Shown here: piece after piece, positions 1 through 12,298 of the stretch
Numbering within the stretch: the stretch's first letter is position 1
How the letters are laid out: each line of letters starts with the position of its first letter
The notes under the pieces: generated by a model
Databases searched by the model: none
Told to the model about the DNA's origin: nothing
What the model saw: only the letters and a program-made list of their open reading frames with translations
From: Dendrobium chrysotoxum
Taxonomy: Eukaryota > Streptophyta > Magnoliopsida > Asparagales > Orchidaceae
Length of the DNA stretch: 64,000 nucleotides
Assembly: GCA_019925795.1 (NCBI GenBank)
Contig: CM034305.1
Location: 98,477,571-98,541,570 of the forward strand
Reading direction: 5' to 3'
Program-made: the position numbers and the translations under genes

Positions 1-1129
1 ATATGATAATGTATATAAATGATATTTTGTTGTATTTTTTTGCAGATGAATAATTATTGGCTATGTGTGAATGATTTGAAGATTAAAGATACAATTCTTT
101 TCAAATGGGACTCGGGCAGTTTTGATGTCTCACCCTGATCCAAGTTAATCTATTACAACTATGGATTAAATAGAGTCGGGGTGTGATGAGTGATGGTGAG
201 GAGAGGAAAAGTTCACATTCAATCAGGTAAGGTATCATAAGACCATCTCCATGTGAGCTTGTTGACCTATAAATGTGTCATAAGATAATACCAATTAGAC
301 TCAATCAAAATTGATCTTAATGGCAGTCGTTGAATACAACATTAAGCAAAGTTAATCAAATGCCTTGATCATAATAAAATCATTAAACTAGTGCTTTCTT
401 CTCAAACTAGCCTTGACCAATATGTCCAAACACTAAAAAATAGTTAGAAAACACCGCTCACATCATCAAATTGCAACACGATGAAAAAGATAAATATTTG
501 ATGCGATGTCATGCAAAAATGCACAATTGATGCACATTTTTAAAAACAAACTGCCCAATGAGTTTGAATGTAGAAATTACAAAAAAATGTATCTCATTAT
601 TTCATATTCATCAAATAAAATCAAAAAACAAAATTTTCCCATACGTGAGAAGACAATATTTAATTCAACACTCACAAGCGATGGATAGTTAAATATTTGT
701 TATATATATATATATTAAAAATTTTGAAAATTTATATTCAAATTTTTGAATCTCACATCATATCAAAATTTCATGAAATTCACTCCTCATACATTATCTG
801 TCATTGGAAATCCCATTTTCATGAATCATACGAGTTTATTAGTGAGAGTCCCATCTTCACACATAATGTCCCTTCTATCCCTTTCACTTAAAAACTAAAG
901 CTAAATACCACACATTACCCATATCTCAAGGTCTCTTTTCCTTTTGTCTTCTTTTCTTAAGCAAAGTTGAACCCATCAATGTTTCCTTTACCACAACATG
1001 CATCTTTTCTCTCCCAATAACTCGTAGGCTCTTCTCCCTCAAGCTCCCTCCTTCCTACCTTCGTCACGTTGCCATCCCATACTCTGTCACCTTAAAAAAA
1101 TAGAATGTAACCACACATTTGAACTTTCA

Positions 1130-1131
<2 letters not shown>
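1..1131. other. unassigned AT-rich sequence
   Basis: No gene, LTR end or recognisable domain is visible. Short open frames at 506-688 and 697-891 are low-complexity translations of AT-rich DNA and are not supported as genes. Confidence 0.5.

Positions 1132-1205
<74 letters not shown>
1132..1205. repeat. compound microsatellite (CT)n-(CA)n
   Basis: An uninterrupted CT run of about 45 bp passes directly into a CA run of about 30 bp. This is a typical compound dinucleotide microsatellite and likely polymorphic. Confidence 0.95.
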
Positions 1206-1206
<1 letters not shown>

Positions 1207-1477
1207 CTTCAATTGTCATTGGGTGATGATAATCTTGCTGATTGTTGAATATCAATGCCTATTTGCTTGCCTCCAGCTTCACATGCCTTTGTCTCAACCT
1301 CACACCATCTCCCTCTTTCTTCTCTCTACCATAATATTCATGTGAGCCTCCTCTTTTTGTTAATTTTGTGTTTGCAACCCACAACCTGCAACTGTAACAA
1401 TCTTCTCAAGTTTTTTGTCACTTAATATTGCTTGCTAGTAGGATCAGGTATCATCGACAAATAAATTTGGATCTAAC

Positions 1478-1479
<2 letters not shown>

Positions 1480-1513
<34 letters not shown>

Positions 1514-1548
1514 GGGAGGGGAAGAGGGAGTGGGGGGGAGAGAGAGAT
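1480..1548. repeat. (GA)n microsatellite and polypurine run
   Basis: About 15 GA units (1480-1510) are followed by a G/A-only stretch (GGGGGAGGGG type) to 1548, giving a strand-asymmetric polypurine tract of roughly 68 bp. It lies about 300 bp from the CT/CA microsatellite, with opposite purine/pyrimidine strand bias. Confidence 0.9.
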
Positions 1549-3779
1549 GTGGGTATTCATTCTCACAAGTTCTTGTCACCTTGCATTGTCATCGATCACT
1601 TGGCACAATATATAAAGCAAAAGCCTTAAAAGTAAGTACACTTATGCATTTTTTCAATGCATTGAGAAAATTTGAAATCTATGTACCAATGCACATTGTT
1701 TGAGCAAGATGAGAATATTCATGCTTCAGTACTTATGCCCATTATTACAATAGAATAGATCGATCTTGCATATTTCTTATATAGGTAATGAAGGCCTATG
1801 CATGCTTTTTTTTAAGTGTAGTAGGTATGAAGACCCCTTATCACAGTGTCTTATGACACCAATTATACCCATTTTTTTAAAGTATGATGGACCAACTCAA
1901 ACTCCCCATAGACTTTGACTACACAACGAAAATGTGGGAGGTTGTAGTAAACTTGACTAAACAAACTCATAGAGAATAAGCAAATGGAGCTCTTTAAAAA
2001 CTTATAAGATAAAATTGAAAGAATAAAATATAAATTAAGAGTTAAATTGAAAAATCATAAATGTTATATAAGCATAGTTTTAACATGGAATTAAACTTAT
2101 GGCTTACATGCAACTTGTAATGATCACTGCAACTTGCTTCAAGTAGAATTTAAACTCCATTACTACCCTTAGTGTGAGATCTCCATGTTTAGAGTTCTAT
2201 TCAAACCAGTCTGCCTTGACTAGACATCAAGTAACCAATTAACTTTCTGTATTTGAACTCTTTTGCTCATGTTTAAGAGTGTTTCATGTACATGTGAAGG
2301 TCTGTATATGTTTTATATCAATGTGGGCTCCAAAAATTCAACCCCAGCCTCCCCATTGCTTTTTGGAGGAGTTTTAATTAATAAAGTTTCGGGGTAAATT
2401 TTAGAAGGCATATGGGGTTTGTTGATATGACACTACCCAGAGATTTCGCCCTCATTTTGTGAGGAATTTATGATCTGAGTTCTGGTTTCCTATAGGTGCA
2501 AGCCCTTATAGTTAATTACCCCTCCTGATAACAAGAGAGAACTTTCGATTAAGGCTAGTCATCAATCAGATACGTAGATATACGTGTTATCTGGCATATA
2601 GTAGCAGCATGGGCTTGGGTGTTGAGAGGTGTAATATTTAAAATTAGAAATTTCACCTTCTTACACTTAAAGCGGATGGTGGGGGGATGGATGATGGACC
2701 TGATCAAGATCCCATGATTCCGTCGTCCCAAGTCATCATGGTCCCTGATCTACTTAGTCAGAGGAGGTAGTTGACCCAACTTGACAGAAGGATCCTTGTC
2801 GGTAGCCATGGGTTGCTTTGTCCAATGGTACTTGTAGATCGGGGGGAATATTTATCTAAGGGGACAAATTTGAATCCACCTTAGCTAACAGAGGGCTGTG
2901 TGCCCTATTGATTATATCTTATTGATTCATATCTCAAGGATTTGATGTCATTGGGGAGCATACGGGCTATGACCATAACTATAATTTGATGGAGACATTT
3001 GGTGGTGAACTAACTAGTTTAGAGGGCCCCGATCATAATCGTTTACTTGCGGTGTCATTTCACGACAAAATTGTCAATTGTAGGACACGTGCCACGTCCT
3101 TACTGGCAAGAGATAGTTTGAAAACAAATCCTAGTGATATACTTGACCAGACACTAGCTCTTTTTATGAGCTGAAGTTATTTTTTAATTTGTCCACCTTG
3201 ATAAACTGTTGTGGGGGGTGAATGGATTTTACTTTAAGCAGTTGTTGGTTGGGTTTCAATTTTAAATATTTTAGAGTTTTGAGATTATAGAAATTTTTGT
3301 GGAGTTCTGGAGTTTTAATGATCGAGCATTTGGGTGGCATTTTAAAGATATTTGAAATTAACTTATCTGGTTGAGATCTGCATTCAAAACAGCCATCATT
3401 GAGATATTTATAGGGAATCCATTTATAGATTGAACCTTATCGACTCTATCGAGCTGTTGATAGAGGATTGGGTTTCTTAGACTTTATGCCTTTGTTGATG
3501 AATTTTTCTTGTTGGGGGCCTTGAAGGCCTAATATAAATATATTAAAATAAATATTTCAGTTAATGTCACAACCATATATTTGCTTGATAGTTCAAGCCA
3601 TGTTGACTTCTATATACTCGCATAGAAGGATCGGGTTCGAATTTAAATTCACCTTTTGACCTACGCAACATCCCTAGACGTCACATGTGTACTGATAATA
3701 CACTCGCCAGGGTTCATGCAGGTGTATGATTTAGCCCTTTGACAAATCTAGTTAGACTAAATAGCTTGAAAAGAATGCA
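1549..3779. other. unassigned intergenic sequence
   Basis: No domain, RNA gene or transposon end was recognised. A 62-codon open frame at 2986-3174 (+) has fairly balanced composition but no recognisable motif and no supporting context, so it is not called as a gene. Confidence 0.4.
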
Positions 3780-3789
3780 ATTAATCATT

Positions 3790-4764
3790 AGTTTCTTTCA
3801 TAATATTGTTTTAAATCGAATCTAAAGGATTGGATTGTAACTCCACCAAGCATTGTAGTTCTTTTCATTTGAGATCTTCAATTTTCCCCGAAAGAAAGTT
3901 AGTATTAGACCATTTTTCCTTCTTAAGATTAGATTTAAAAGATTGTAAACAAGAGTTCAAGGACCCAATAGGAGAGCCAAATTATGGTCCAGAGAAGGCT
4001 TCAACCACAGCTTCATAGAATCCTTCCATCCTACTCTAGTAATTTTTAAAAAGAAATCTACTAGAATTTATGGTAACCGGCTTGGAGAAAATAACCAATG
4101 GAGAATGATCCGAGTAAAGAGGAGATTCCACTTTATAGTAAGCATCTGAAAAACTATTTAACCATTCCGAATTAATCAAAGCTCTTTCTAATTTTATATG
4201 AATTGGATTATCAACTCTCTAATTAAACCAGGTTTAGAATAGTCCAACAGAAGATAAATCAAGAAGGCCATAATCAAATAAAATTAAGCTCATCCAATAT
4301 ATTATGGTGTAACCTGTTTCCCCTTCTTTTTCATTTTCAAACCTACAATAGTTAAAATAACCAATAATAATCCAAGGCTGCTTAATAGAGACAACCAGGT
4401 CTTTGAGCTGAGTCCATAACAATTATCTCTCAGAAGGAGTATTGGCCGCGTATATAATAGAAAGAAGAATGGATGAAGAATGTCTAGTGGAAAGGTTCCT
4501 GTGGATGATTTGAGGAGAGAGTAGAGACGGAGAGAAGGAAGTGGATGTAGCATCCCATTTTACCCAAACCCTCTCTGGGTGAAGAGGAATTGCAATTGTG
4601 ACACTACCTTCATTTTCAAACAATTTGTGAGAATTCACAAACCAAGGATTAGAAATATAAGAAGGTAAAATTTTAGCTTCTAATATACAGAACATATTCA
4701 GCTTATGAACGCTGATTAAGTCCTTACAAGTCTTTACTTTGTTCCCTCTCACATTCCAACACAC
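3790..4764 (-). pseudogene. L1 ORF2 N-terminus: AP-type endonuclease remnant
   Basis: Starting at 4764 (minus) the translation has CWNVRGNKVKT, the usual start of plant L1 ORF2 endonucleases (WNVRG-like), followed by an LEAK segment where ETK is expected. After frame changes come PWIIIGYFN, corresponding to the PWxxxGDFN motif with the Asp replaced, and an SDHSPL segment near 4110 corresponding to the catalytic SDH. The nuclease would nick target DNA for LINE insertion. Here the reading frame is broken at several points and no RT domain follows, so it is inactive. Confidence 0.75.
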
Positions 4765-4856
4765 AAAAGGGATATGGTCATTTGGGCTTGGAATTAGCTT
4801 GTTTTATCTTTTTGGCAGTCTTGGCTCTTGTGTGAATAGGAGAAGCAGAAGACAGT

Positions 4857-6168
4857 TTATTCGAAGAAGCATGTTTGGCTGGAGGATTTAATTATAATCC
4901 CATTTGGAAAGACTTCTAAGTAATTGTCAACATTCATACTCTCTTCAATTTGATTTGAATCAGCTTGATGAGATTCTTGAGATGTTTGAGAAATATAATC
5001 TTCATTTTGCAAAGTAGAAAATTTGTTTGAAAGGGGAATTTTAGGTAAATGATGATCCAAGTTTTGACATGTTTGCTCTGAAATGGAAATATCTTCAGTA
5101 GGATAATTTAGGTTAGGGATCTTTTTCCTGCGATGAAGTACATACCATAAGAAAAGCAGAAGTGCCAGCTGAGGAGGGGATGGGGTTACTAGGCTCTTTC
5201 ACAAGAGTGTTAAACTGGTGAGAAGGATTGTTTATAATCAGCTTTTAGCTATTGCGAGGGTTCCTGCTTTTGCTCCTTCCCCTCGTGGTAGTTGTGGCTT
5301 GTTCACTGGAGGTAGTATTAGTTTTTAAAGGATAAATATTTGAGGGATGCACTATGAACCACAGGATTCATAGGGGGATGTTTTCCAGTCATACACAACC
5401 TTTAACATCATCTCCTCACCATCAATTAGAATAGGAATTTCATCAGGTAAAGAGGACTTTTTGGTAACTTGAATGCAAACCCTAGTAAACGTAAGCCTAA
5501 TATGTTTGACAGTCAAAGAATCAACAGAGAGGGGGATACCAATAAAACTCACAATTTTGGAGATACCCGACGGAGTCTAGAGGGCAAGCGACACATCAAG
5601 GATTTTAACCCAAAGGGGAATGGAGGCAACCTCATCTCTCTTTGGCTTAAATTTTGGAGACCATTTTTGTAAAATGAATGGCTTCCCTAATAGGAACCAT
5701 GACCCTCCTGAATAAACCATGTTATAGTCTTCTTGGTTTGTGAGTTTTAGCTAGAAAAACCCTTCTGCAAGCGATAACAGGGATAAGGAGCCCTTAAGTG
5801 ACCAAAGTTTGTTCATAGACACAAGCAATCTTTCATCATATGGCCTTTGTCCTATGGAGTATCCTCCCTATGGAGTATCCCACAAGAGAGAGGTTCCATA
5901 GGGACATACCTTCGACGAGATCCTCAACGGAGAAAGATAGCTTTTGGCTAAGTGAAACGATGGACATTGGAAAATCATCAGGATTTTGTTCAATAGAGGA
6001 TAAGCTATTCACCCACGATGAGATCTGAACTGGTGGAGGTCCCAATAGCGATGTGTTGGAGAGAGGAGGAAAGTCGTTTGTAGCCATATAAAGAAAGGAG
6101 GGGAGGGGAACCTCCCCAGGCGGTGGATAAACAGTGGCGGAAAAAGGAGGCGAGAACCCTAATTTCAC
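4857..6168 (-). pseudogene. L1 ORF1 (DUF4283-type) remnant
   Basis: Frames at 5836-6168 and 5352-5552 (minus) resemble plant L1 ORF1 proteins. The first ends with a segment of the LVGYSIGRI kind, as at the start of a DUF4283 domain. The second has IGIPLSVDSLT followed by ARVC-like (TRVCIQV) and a VVYDWK motif, matching the zinc-knuckle-adjacent part of DUF4283 proteins. A further frame at 4857-5060 is acidic and Ser/Gln/Asn-rich, like the variable tail of these proteins. Stops and shifts separate the pieces, so this is a nucleic-acid-binding ORF1 relic and not an expressed gene. Assignment rests on motif resemblance only. Confidence 0.6.
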
Positions 6169-6180
6169 CCTAGAGTCTCC

Positions 6181-6825
6181 CTATCGTGCATTCGCATTAG
6201 TTTATATTGCAACTCTTTTGTGATATCATAACCTCTAATAAATATATTTCTTCCAAGTTAAATAGACATGATATCAAGATCATTAAATTTACAACAACTT
6301 TAATGAAGTTACTTATTTCTTAATATTGTTGCAGTGACTCATATACACAATGAAATCAAATCTAAAGATGTGGAAGATGTTAGAATCGCAAATGGGCCTT
6401 TAATCATGCCATTAGATGCAAGGTGACTTCCATGATAGTCAGATGTAGAGAAACAAGCGCTTCGATGGCTAAATGGATATTGTTGCTTTGTTAATTTAGT
6501 TTGATGGGAGTTTCGTCTTCTTTTTTTTTTGGGCAATTTTTTGTGATTTTTTATAATGTTTTGTAAAAGCCTATATTGTAATAAATATATCATGTACATA
6601 TGAACTTTGTAGTACTCTATTCTAGATGGTGAATTGTTGAAATACTATGCAATTTTAGATTTATGAAATTTAATTTAATTTTTATTTGAGAAAAAAAATA
6701 TTATGCAATTTCTCATATGTGGGATTGTTAGATATTTGATTGGAGATTAGTTATTGGTGATTTAAATAGTGTAAGCCATCATAATTAATGGATAATAAAA
6801 TCTAATGTATGTTATACAAATCATA
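6181..6825. other. unassigned AT-rich sequence
   Basis: Nothing recognisable was seen. Possible internal sequence of the TIR element whose end lies at 7198. Confidence 0.4.
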
Positions 6826-7198
6826 TATTGAGGCACCTAGGAGTGCCATTTTATTATGATTATTTCATAAAATCAAAGTATTGGGAAATTACACATTTTA
6901 GGGCATTTTAAATGTGACATTATTAAACATCTTCCATCATATAAACGTTTCATGAAAGCTCACCTATTACAACACCTAATATTTGTACTATTTATGAACA
7001 TCTTCCATCAAATTATTGTGTTAGAAAGCTATCATTTATAGATTTTTCCATAAAAATCAAGTGCCACAAAAGTTTATTTGCTATGCCAACGACCACCTAA
7101 GTGACACCATTATTTGATGTCCCAATAAATCATGTGCCATAATAGATACTTATTAAGGCACTTTAAGGTGCCCTAATAGCAACTATTTTTTGTAGTGA
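6826..7198. mobile_element. CACTA-like terminal fragment
   Basis: The right end (about 7186-7198) reads on the minus strand as CACTACAAAAAA, the classic CACTA-type terminal motif. Inside it are several short palindromic units built on GGCAC/GTGCC (for example around 6833-6855 and 7143-7162), as in CACTA subterminal regions. No matching left end was identified, so the extent is uncertain. It abuts the truncated gypsy pol that begins near 7203. Confidence 0.5.
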
Positions 7199-7202
7199 TT
7201 TG

Positions 7203-8880
7203 CTCTAAATATCTTGAGGCACTACTTGTACGGAGTTATATATGAGATTTTAATAATCACTAGAGTCTAAAGTATATATTTACTTAGAAGGATATGAACT
7301 TGAGGTAAAGGAGATGGCTTGAAATGATTAAAGATGATGATCTATCTATTTAATATCAGCCTGATAAAGCCAATGTAGTTACAAACACTCTGAGAAGGAA
7401 GTCTTCTGGGATGTTGAGTATTCTACTTACATATGATTAATATCTGATTTGGGATATGGAATGACTGCAGTTAGAAGCGGTTGCTTTTGTTTATCGGGAT
7501 TCAAGTAGTTTGACTCAAATGATTATCCAACTATCTTTACAAAAAAGGATTTAGGAAGCTCATAAGTTATATCCATAAAGTTGATCGATAAAATTAGGTC
7601 TGGTAAGAAACCTACACTGCACTTATCTGATTATAGTATCATTTTTTTATAAGAACATATTATGATTTCCTAGTTTTGGAGATTTTAGATAAGTGATTCT
7701 ACATAAGGCACACTATTTAGGTTAAACTATTCATCCGAGAAATAATAAAATATATAACAATCTAAAAGTTATGTTTTGGTGGCCTACACTGAAGAAAGAT
7801 ATAATATATTTTGTTGTAAAGTGTGATTCCTGTCAGTTAATGAAAACAGTGTATCAGTAACCGGAGCTCATCTGCAACCGTTACCTATTCCAAAGTGAAA
7901 ATGAGAAGAAGTGATGATGGATTTTTCTATGGGATTACATAGTTCATGATAAGAACATAATATTATCTGGGATACGGTAGATCATTTATCAAAGTCTATA
8001 CATTTTATTATGATCTGACAGTCAAATTTAATGGATAGATTGGCACAGGTATATGTGTAAGAAATTGTCTAATTATATGGAATATTGAAGGTGGAAATTT
8101 TAGATAGAGATGAAAATTTTACTTCCAATATGTGGAGAGATATTCAATAAGATATGAGTATTAAATTATACTTTAGCATAGATTTTCATCTATATATTGA
8201 TGGACAATCTAAGAGGACTATTCAGGTACTGAAATATTATGAGATTATGTGTTCTAGATTTTAGTGAAAGTTGGGAGGATCACATTCCTCAGATTGAATT
8301 TACTTACAATAATAATTATTAATCAAGCATCAGTATGGCCCCTTATGAAGCTATGTATGGAAGGAAATGTAGGACCCTACTTTCTTGGACATAGGTAAGA
8401 TATAGTAGTTTGATTGGACAAGCTTTGGTGTATGATGATGATGAAAATATTTGTTTGATTGGAGATAGATTGAAAGCTGTGCAAGAGAGATAGAAGCAGT
8501 ATTATGATGCCAAAAAATATGCTGTGAAATTTTAGGTTGGAGACTTTGTATATATGAAAACCAGACCGATGAAGATCATCAACAGGTTTGGGAAACAAGA
8601 AAAGTTAAGTCAAAGATACACTGGACTATTCGAAATAATTGAAAGAATTAAAAAGTTTGCTTATAGATTACAATTCACAAAGCACATGTCTGATATTCAT
8701 AGCATATTCCATGTATCATCTTTAAGGAAATGGATATTTGATTCTGAGACTAGAGTATCAATAGAAGAGTTTGCGGTATGTTCAAATCTAATAAGAAAGA
8801 ATTTTAGGTTATGGCATCAAAAGGCTAAGGAATAAATAGATTCGATCCCTATGGTGAAAGTACAGTGGATACACAAAATT
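7203..8880 (+). pseudogene. decayed Tekay-type gypsy pol (RNase H to integrase end)
   Basis: Broken frames in order match the end of RNase H, the linker to integrase, the integrase core and the integrase C-terminus of the Tekay-type element at 26968-31560. The clearest piece is 8554-8835 (93 codons), with a SQRYTGLFEII segment and an IHSIFHVSSLRKWI segment corresponding to the conserved HVSxLRKY end of integrase. Frequent stops show it is dead. The element is truncated on its left next to the CACTA-like fragment. A 3' LTR follows. Confidence 0.8.
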
Positions 8881-8997
8881 GAAAGAGAGGCCGCTTGAGA
8901 GAAGAAGGAATCTAAAATGAGACAATTATATCACGATTTATTTCATTGATCTTGGATTTGAAATGTCGAGTATGATATTTTTATGAGGAAGGGAGAA

Positions 8998-10743
8998 TTT
9001 TAATACCTATAGTAGCATCACGCAGTTGCACCTATTCTTACTTGGTCTGGTAAGACCAATGAAGTGAAAATTTTGCATTCATACATTTTGCATGTGTCTG
9101 TAAATGTTTTGTATGCATGAGTGTGTTTGAATCTATTTTGAAATGAGTCCCCATAGTGTGTGGATGTGTATAAAAAAACTCAAAATTTTTCTGGGAAACT
9201 CTACGGTGTTGGGTTGGCAGCGCTGTGGCATTGAGCTCTCTAGTAGATTTCTAAAATTTAAACTAATATTGCAGTGCTGGGGTCTGGCGTTACTGTGATG
9301 CTGCAAGGTCGAGCGCTGCGGGAGTGTGTCAAATTTTAATAAAAATATTGAAATCTATTTCATTTTATCATAATTAATTAAAACCCCTTTAAGCCCTTTA
9401 GAGAGAGAAAGGGAGAGATTTTAGAGTGCTAAAGTGAGATTTTGGCGACTCCAAACTATTTTCTGCTGCCGGCTCAGTTCAATAAATTATTTAGATTGAG
9501 GTAGATTATATTTTACCTCTCTCAAATTTCAAAAATATTAAAAAAATTAAGATTATTTTATTTAATTTAAATTTCATTGAGAAAAAATGAGGATAACTTT
9601 ATACCCATAAAATTTTCATCATGTAACTTTGTTTATGTTAAAGATATAACAATTCTGGGCATTTATATAAATTTCCTAAGAAATTTTTATCAGGTAGACT
9701 AAAAAGGTGTGGTTTTTAAAAAAATAGAAAATAATTATGATCCTCAGAAATAAGGTTGTAGTACACTTAAAGGTTAGAGATAATGCTCTCAATATTCTTT
9801 GATAATCTAGTGATGTTATAAAATAAGAAAGTTATGCTCAGTAGTTAATTTTGTCCCTTACTATTAAAACATTTAATAAAATTATTTTCATTTCTTTAGT
9901 ACAATATAATGATAGATATACTTATCTCCTTAAAATGTATGCTTCTGAAGAGATCTGATGTGTGGTGGAAGTTCCGGTGCTAAATGCACATTGAGTTATA
10001 AGGGTTTGAGTTATTAAATATCTAATATGTGTAAAGCATTCAGAGTCATAGGGCATATTTTCTGATATACTAGCATAGGGAGTTATAAGGGCTTATTTTT
10101 GATTGGAGGTATAAGGGTATGAGGAAAATTTATTATTTTTATTTAAATATATGGAGTGCTTATTTATTTACTTTCAGTACACCATTTACCTTATGCTCAA
10201 TATGATAAATTATGTACAATTAATTTTATGCTCAATATGATAAATTTTTGCTAAACTGCTTTTAAATTCAGTTAAATGCATTATCAGTGAAATGTTTGAA
10301 AATTTAGATATATGGGTGTGACCTACTAAGCTATGTTGGCTCACACATACTCTATAATATATTTTTGGCCGAGAAAAGGAGAAAATTTTGGTTAAGTAAC
10401 TAAGGATTCAGGGTCTAATCTATTTGAGTCTATAGAGATTTTTTTTTTATTTTTATTTTTTATACAGTCATGACTGTTTATTTATTCATTTATTCTATTT
10501 TAGTGTATATTCATATGTTGTAGTATAAATATTGTATAAACATTTTGATGATGAAGAAAAAGAATTTGTGGATGAGTTTATTTTCTGCTTACTAGAAGTT
10601 AATTAGAGAATATGTTGCCTACTTCAAATTTTAAATGGAAGAAATGGAACGAATTCCTTGAAGCTTAGATCTTGGGCTGGCCTATCCCAATTCAACAAGT
10701 ACGTCCTATCTATTTATGGGTCATATTGGGCTAGGTTGTGACA
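8998..10743 (+). repeat. 3' LTR of the decayed Tekay-type element
   Basis: A purine tract (GAGGAAGGGAGAA, near 8984-8996) directly precedes a sequence starting TTAATACC, and the unit ends in TTGTGACA at 10743. The tract position and the TGACA end match the intact-looking family member at 31621-34004. A GTTGGCTCACAC segment near 10340 parallels the conserved GGCTCACC block of that LTR. The exact start is uncertain by a few bases. Confidence 0.65.
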
Positions 10744-11559
10744 AATCCAACATTATATTTTGTGGTATAAATCTTATTTGAACTTTTTCATTAACCAATG
10801 TTTCAAATAGTAGCTTTGAAATTATACTTGAAACTATATTTAAATAAGGTTTGAACTATATTTAAATTAGGTTCAATTTTGTTATATATTGTTCAAATAA
10901 ACTTCACATTTGAAGTTATGTTTTGATCATAGCTTTCAACTAGAAGAATTAAATTTGAATATAGGTTCAAATAAGGCTCAAACCCTATTCAAAGTTCATT
11001 CAAACCTTGTATGATTATTTGTTTATTCAAACTTAGTTAAACCTTGGTGTTTAACAATTACTTCAAAGTATGGGTCCCAAACTCAATTTAAATAATGTTT
11101 GAGCTTTAGTTTTTAAGCTAAAAAATTTTATTTTCTTTTATGAAATTGATTTATCTGATTTTTTAATGTATATAGATGTTTAGACTTATCATTCATCTAT
11201 AGAGACATTATATTGCAAGAGTAATATATAGATCCATATTGATGTAGAAAGTAATCAAGAAGTTTCAAGAGCATAGATCTATATTGATGGAGAAAGTCAT
11301 CAAGCAGTTTCAAGAGCATGAACTTTTTGAGAGTTTTAAACAATGTTCCGTCAAGCAACTCTTCATTCTTCCAAACCTACAACTCTATGGAGTCCTAATT
11401 CATCACTTTTTCTAAGGAAGGTTGAAGATGAAAATAATGATGATTACTCCAATGTGTTTAGTATTAGAGGCAATAACACATATTTTAAAATTTGAGTTGA
11501 TCATTATAATGAGATTTGATGAATTTTCTTTTGGGGATAAAATTGAGGAGATCACCCCA
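10744..11559. other. unassigned AT-rich sequence
   Basis: Dominated by degenerate repeats of TTCAAATA/TTTGAAC-like words between about 10770 and 11110. No gene or element end was recognised. Confidence 0.4.
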
Positions 11560-12110
11560 TGCACAATACTAGCCGAAAAATTACTTGCATAATAATAAGA
11601 ACTTAAAAAATGTTGATATTAAAAAGGCCTTCAAGGAGCGCATAGTTAGAGAGGATATTTGGAAGTTAGGACATTGCTTTCTCATTGATGGCTTACTCCT
11701 CAATCATGACATGAATAGTGCTATGTTTACTAATATATTAGGGATGGTTGAGGAAGTGGTAAATTTTTTCAATATGCATGAAGAAGATTGTCATGGGAGA
11801 CGACACTTAAGGTGATGAACATTATCATGGTCAGCATTGAGGGGAATGTTTTAAAAAAATGAAGAAGAATTTAAGAAAGAAAACCTTAACCAGTACACAA
11901 TCAATGGATATGCTATCTCATTACAATAATGGGCTTATAAAGGCATTCCAAACCTGCCGTGCTGAATTCATTGAAGAGAAATCCCTCAAGATACTGAGTT
12001 GGAAGAGCAACAAAGTGCTCACACAAAATTTTTTTGCCATTTATGAAAATGAAGATATATTTCATATGCATTTTATTATATTTCAGATGGTTTATTATGT
12101 TAACTAGTAA
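11560..12110 (+). pseudogene. fragment resembling N-terminal part of a plant Ulp1-type transposon gene
   Basis: Two adjacent frames (11585-11815 and 11859-12107) resemble the DUF1985-like region found upstream of Ulp1 protease domains in plant transposon genes. The first has a LGHCFLIDGLLL segment followed by LGMVEEVVNFFN, similar in layout to the usual FxxGVLLxKD...MVEDLxxFNxYPWG block. The second has LKILSWKSNK, like the short Trp-containing end of that block. There is no protease domain nearby. It may be a relic of a second MULE related to the one in intron 1. Family assignment is by eye and weak. Confidence 0.35.
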
Positions 12111-12298
12111 TGAAAATTAATTTTAAATATTATAATGAATTATTATTTTTTGTATGTGATAATTAGCCCTACACCAATGCATAGAGCTGATGAGGAAGAT
12201 TTTCTAAGTTAAATGCATGCACATGCTCCTCATTAGCCTATGCTAATTAGTATTGTGAATGAGAAACATACCAGCACACATTTTTGTTAGAAAGTGTG

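Larger units (their letters stand above)
3780..6180 (-). mobile_element. L1-type LINE remnant, 5' part kept, RT part missing
   Basis: On the minus strand the order from 6168 down to about 3790 is an ORF1-like region and then an endonuclease-like region, as in plant L1 LINEs. No reverse transcriptase follows at the left, so the 3' part is missing. That is the reverse of the usual LINE 5' truncation and suggests a later deletion or rearrangement. There are many frame breaks. No poly(A) tail or target duplication was found. Confidence 0.75.
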
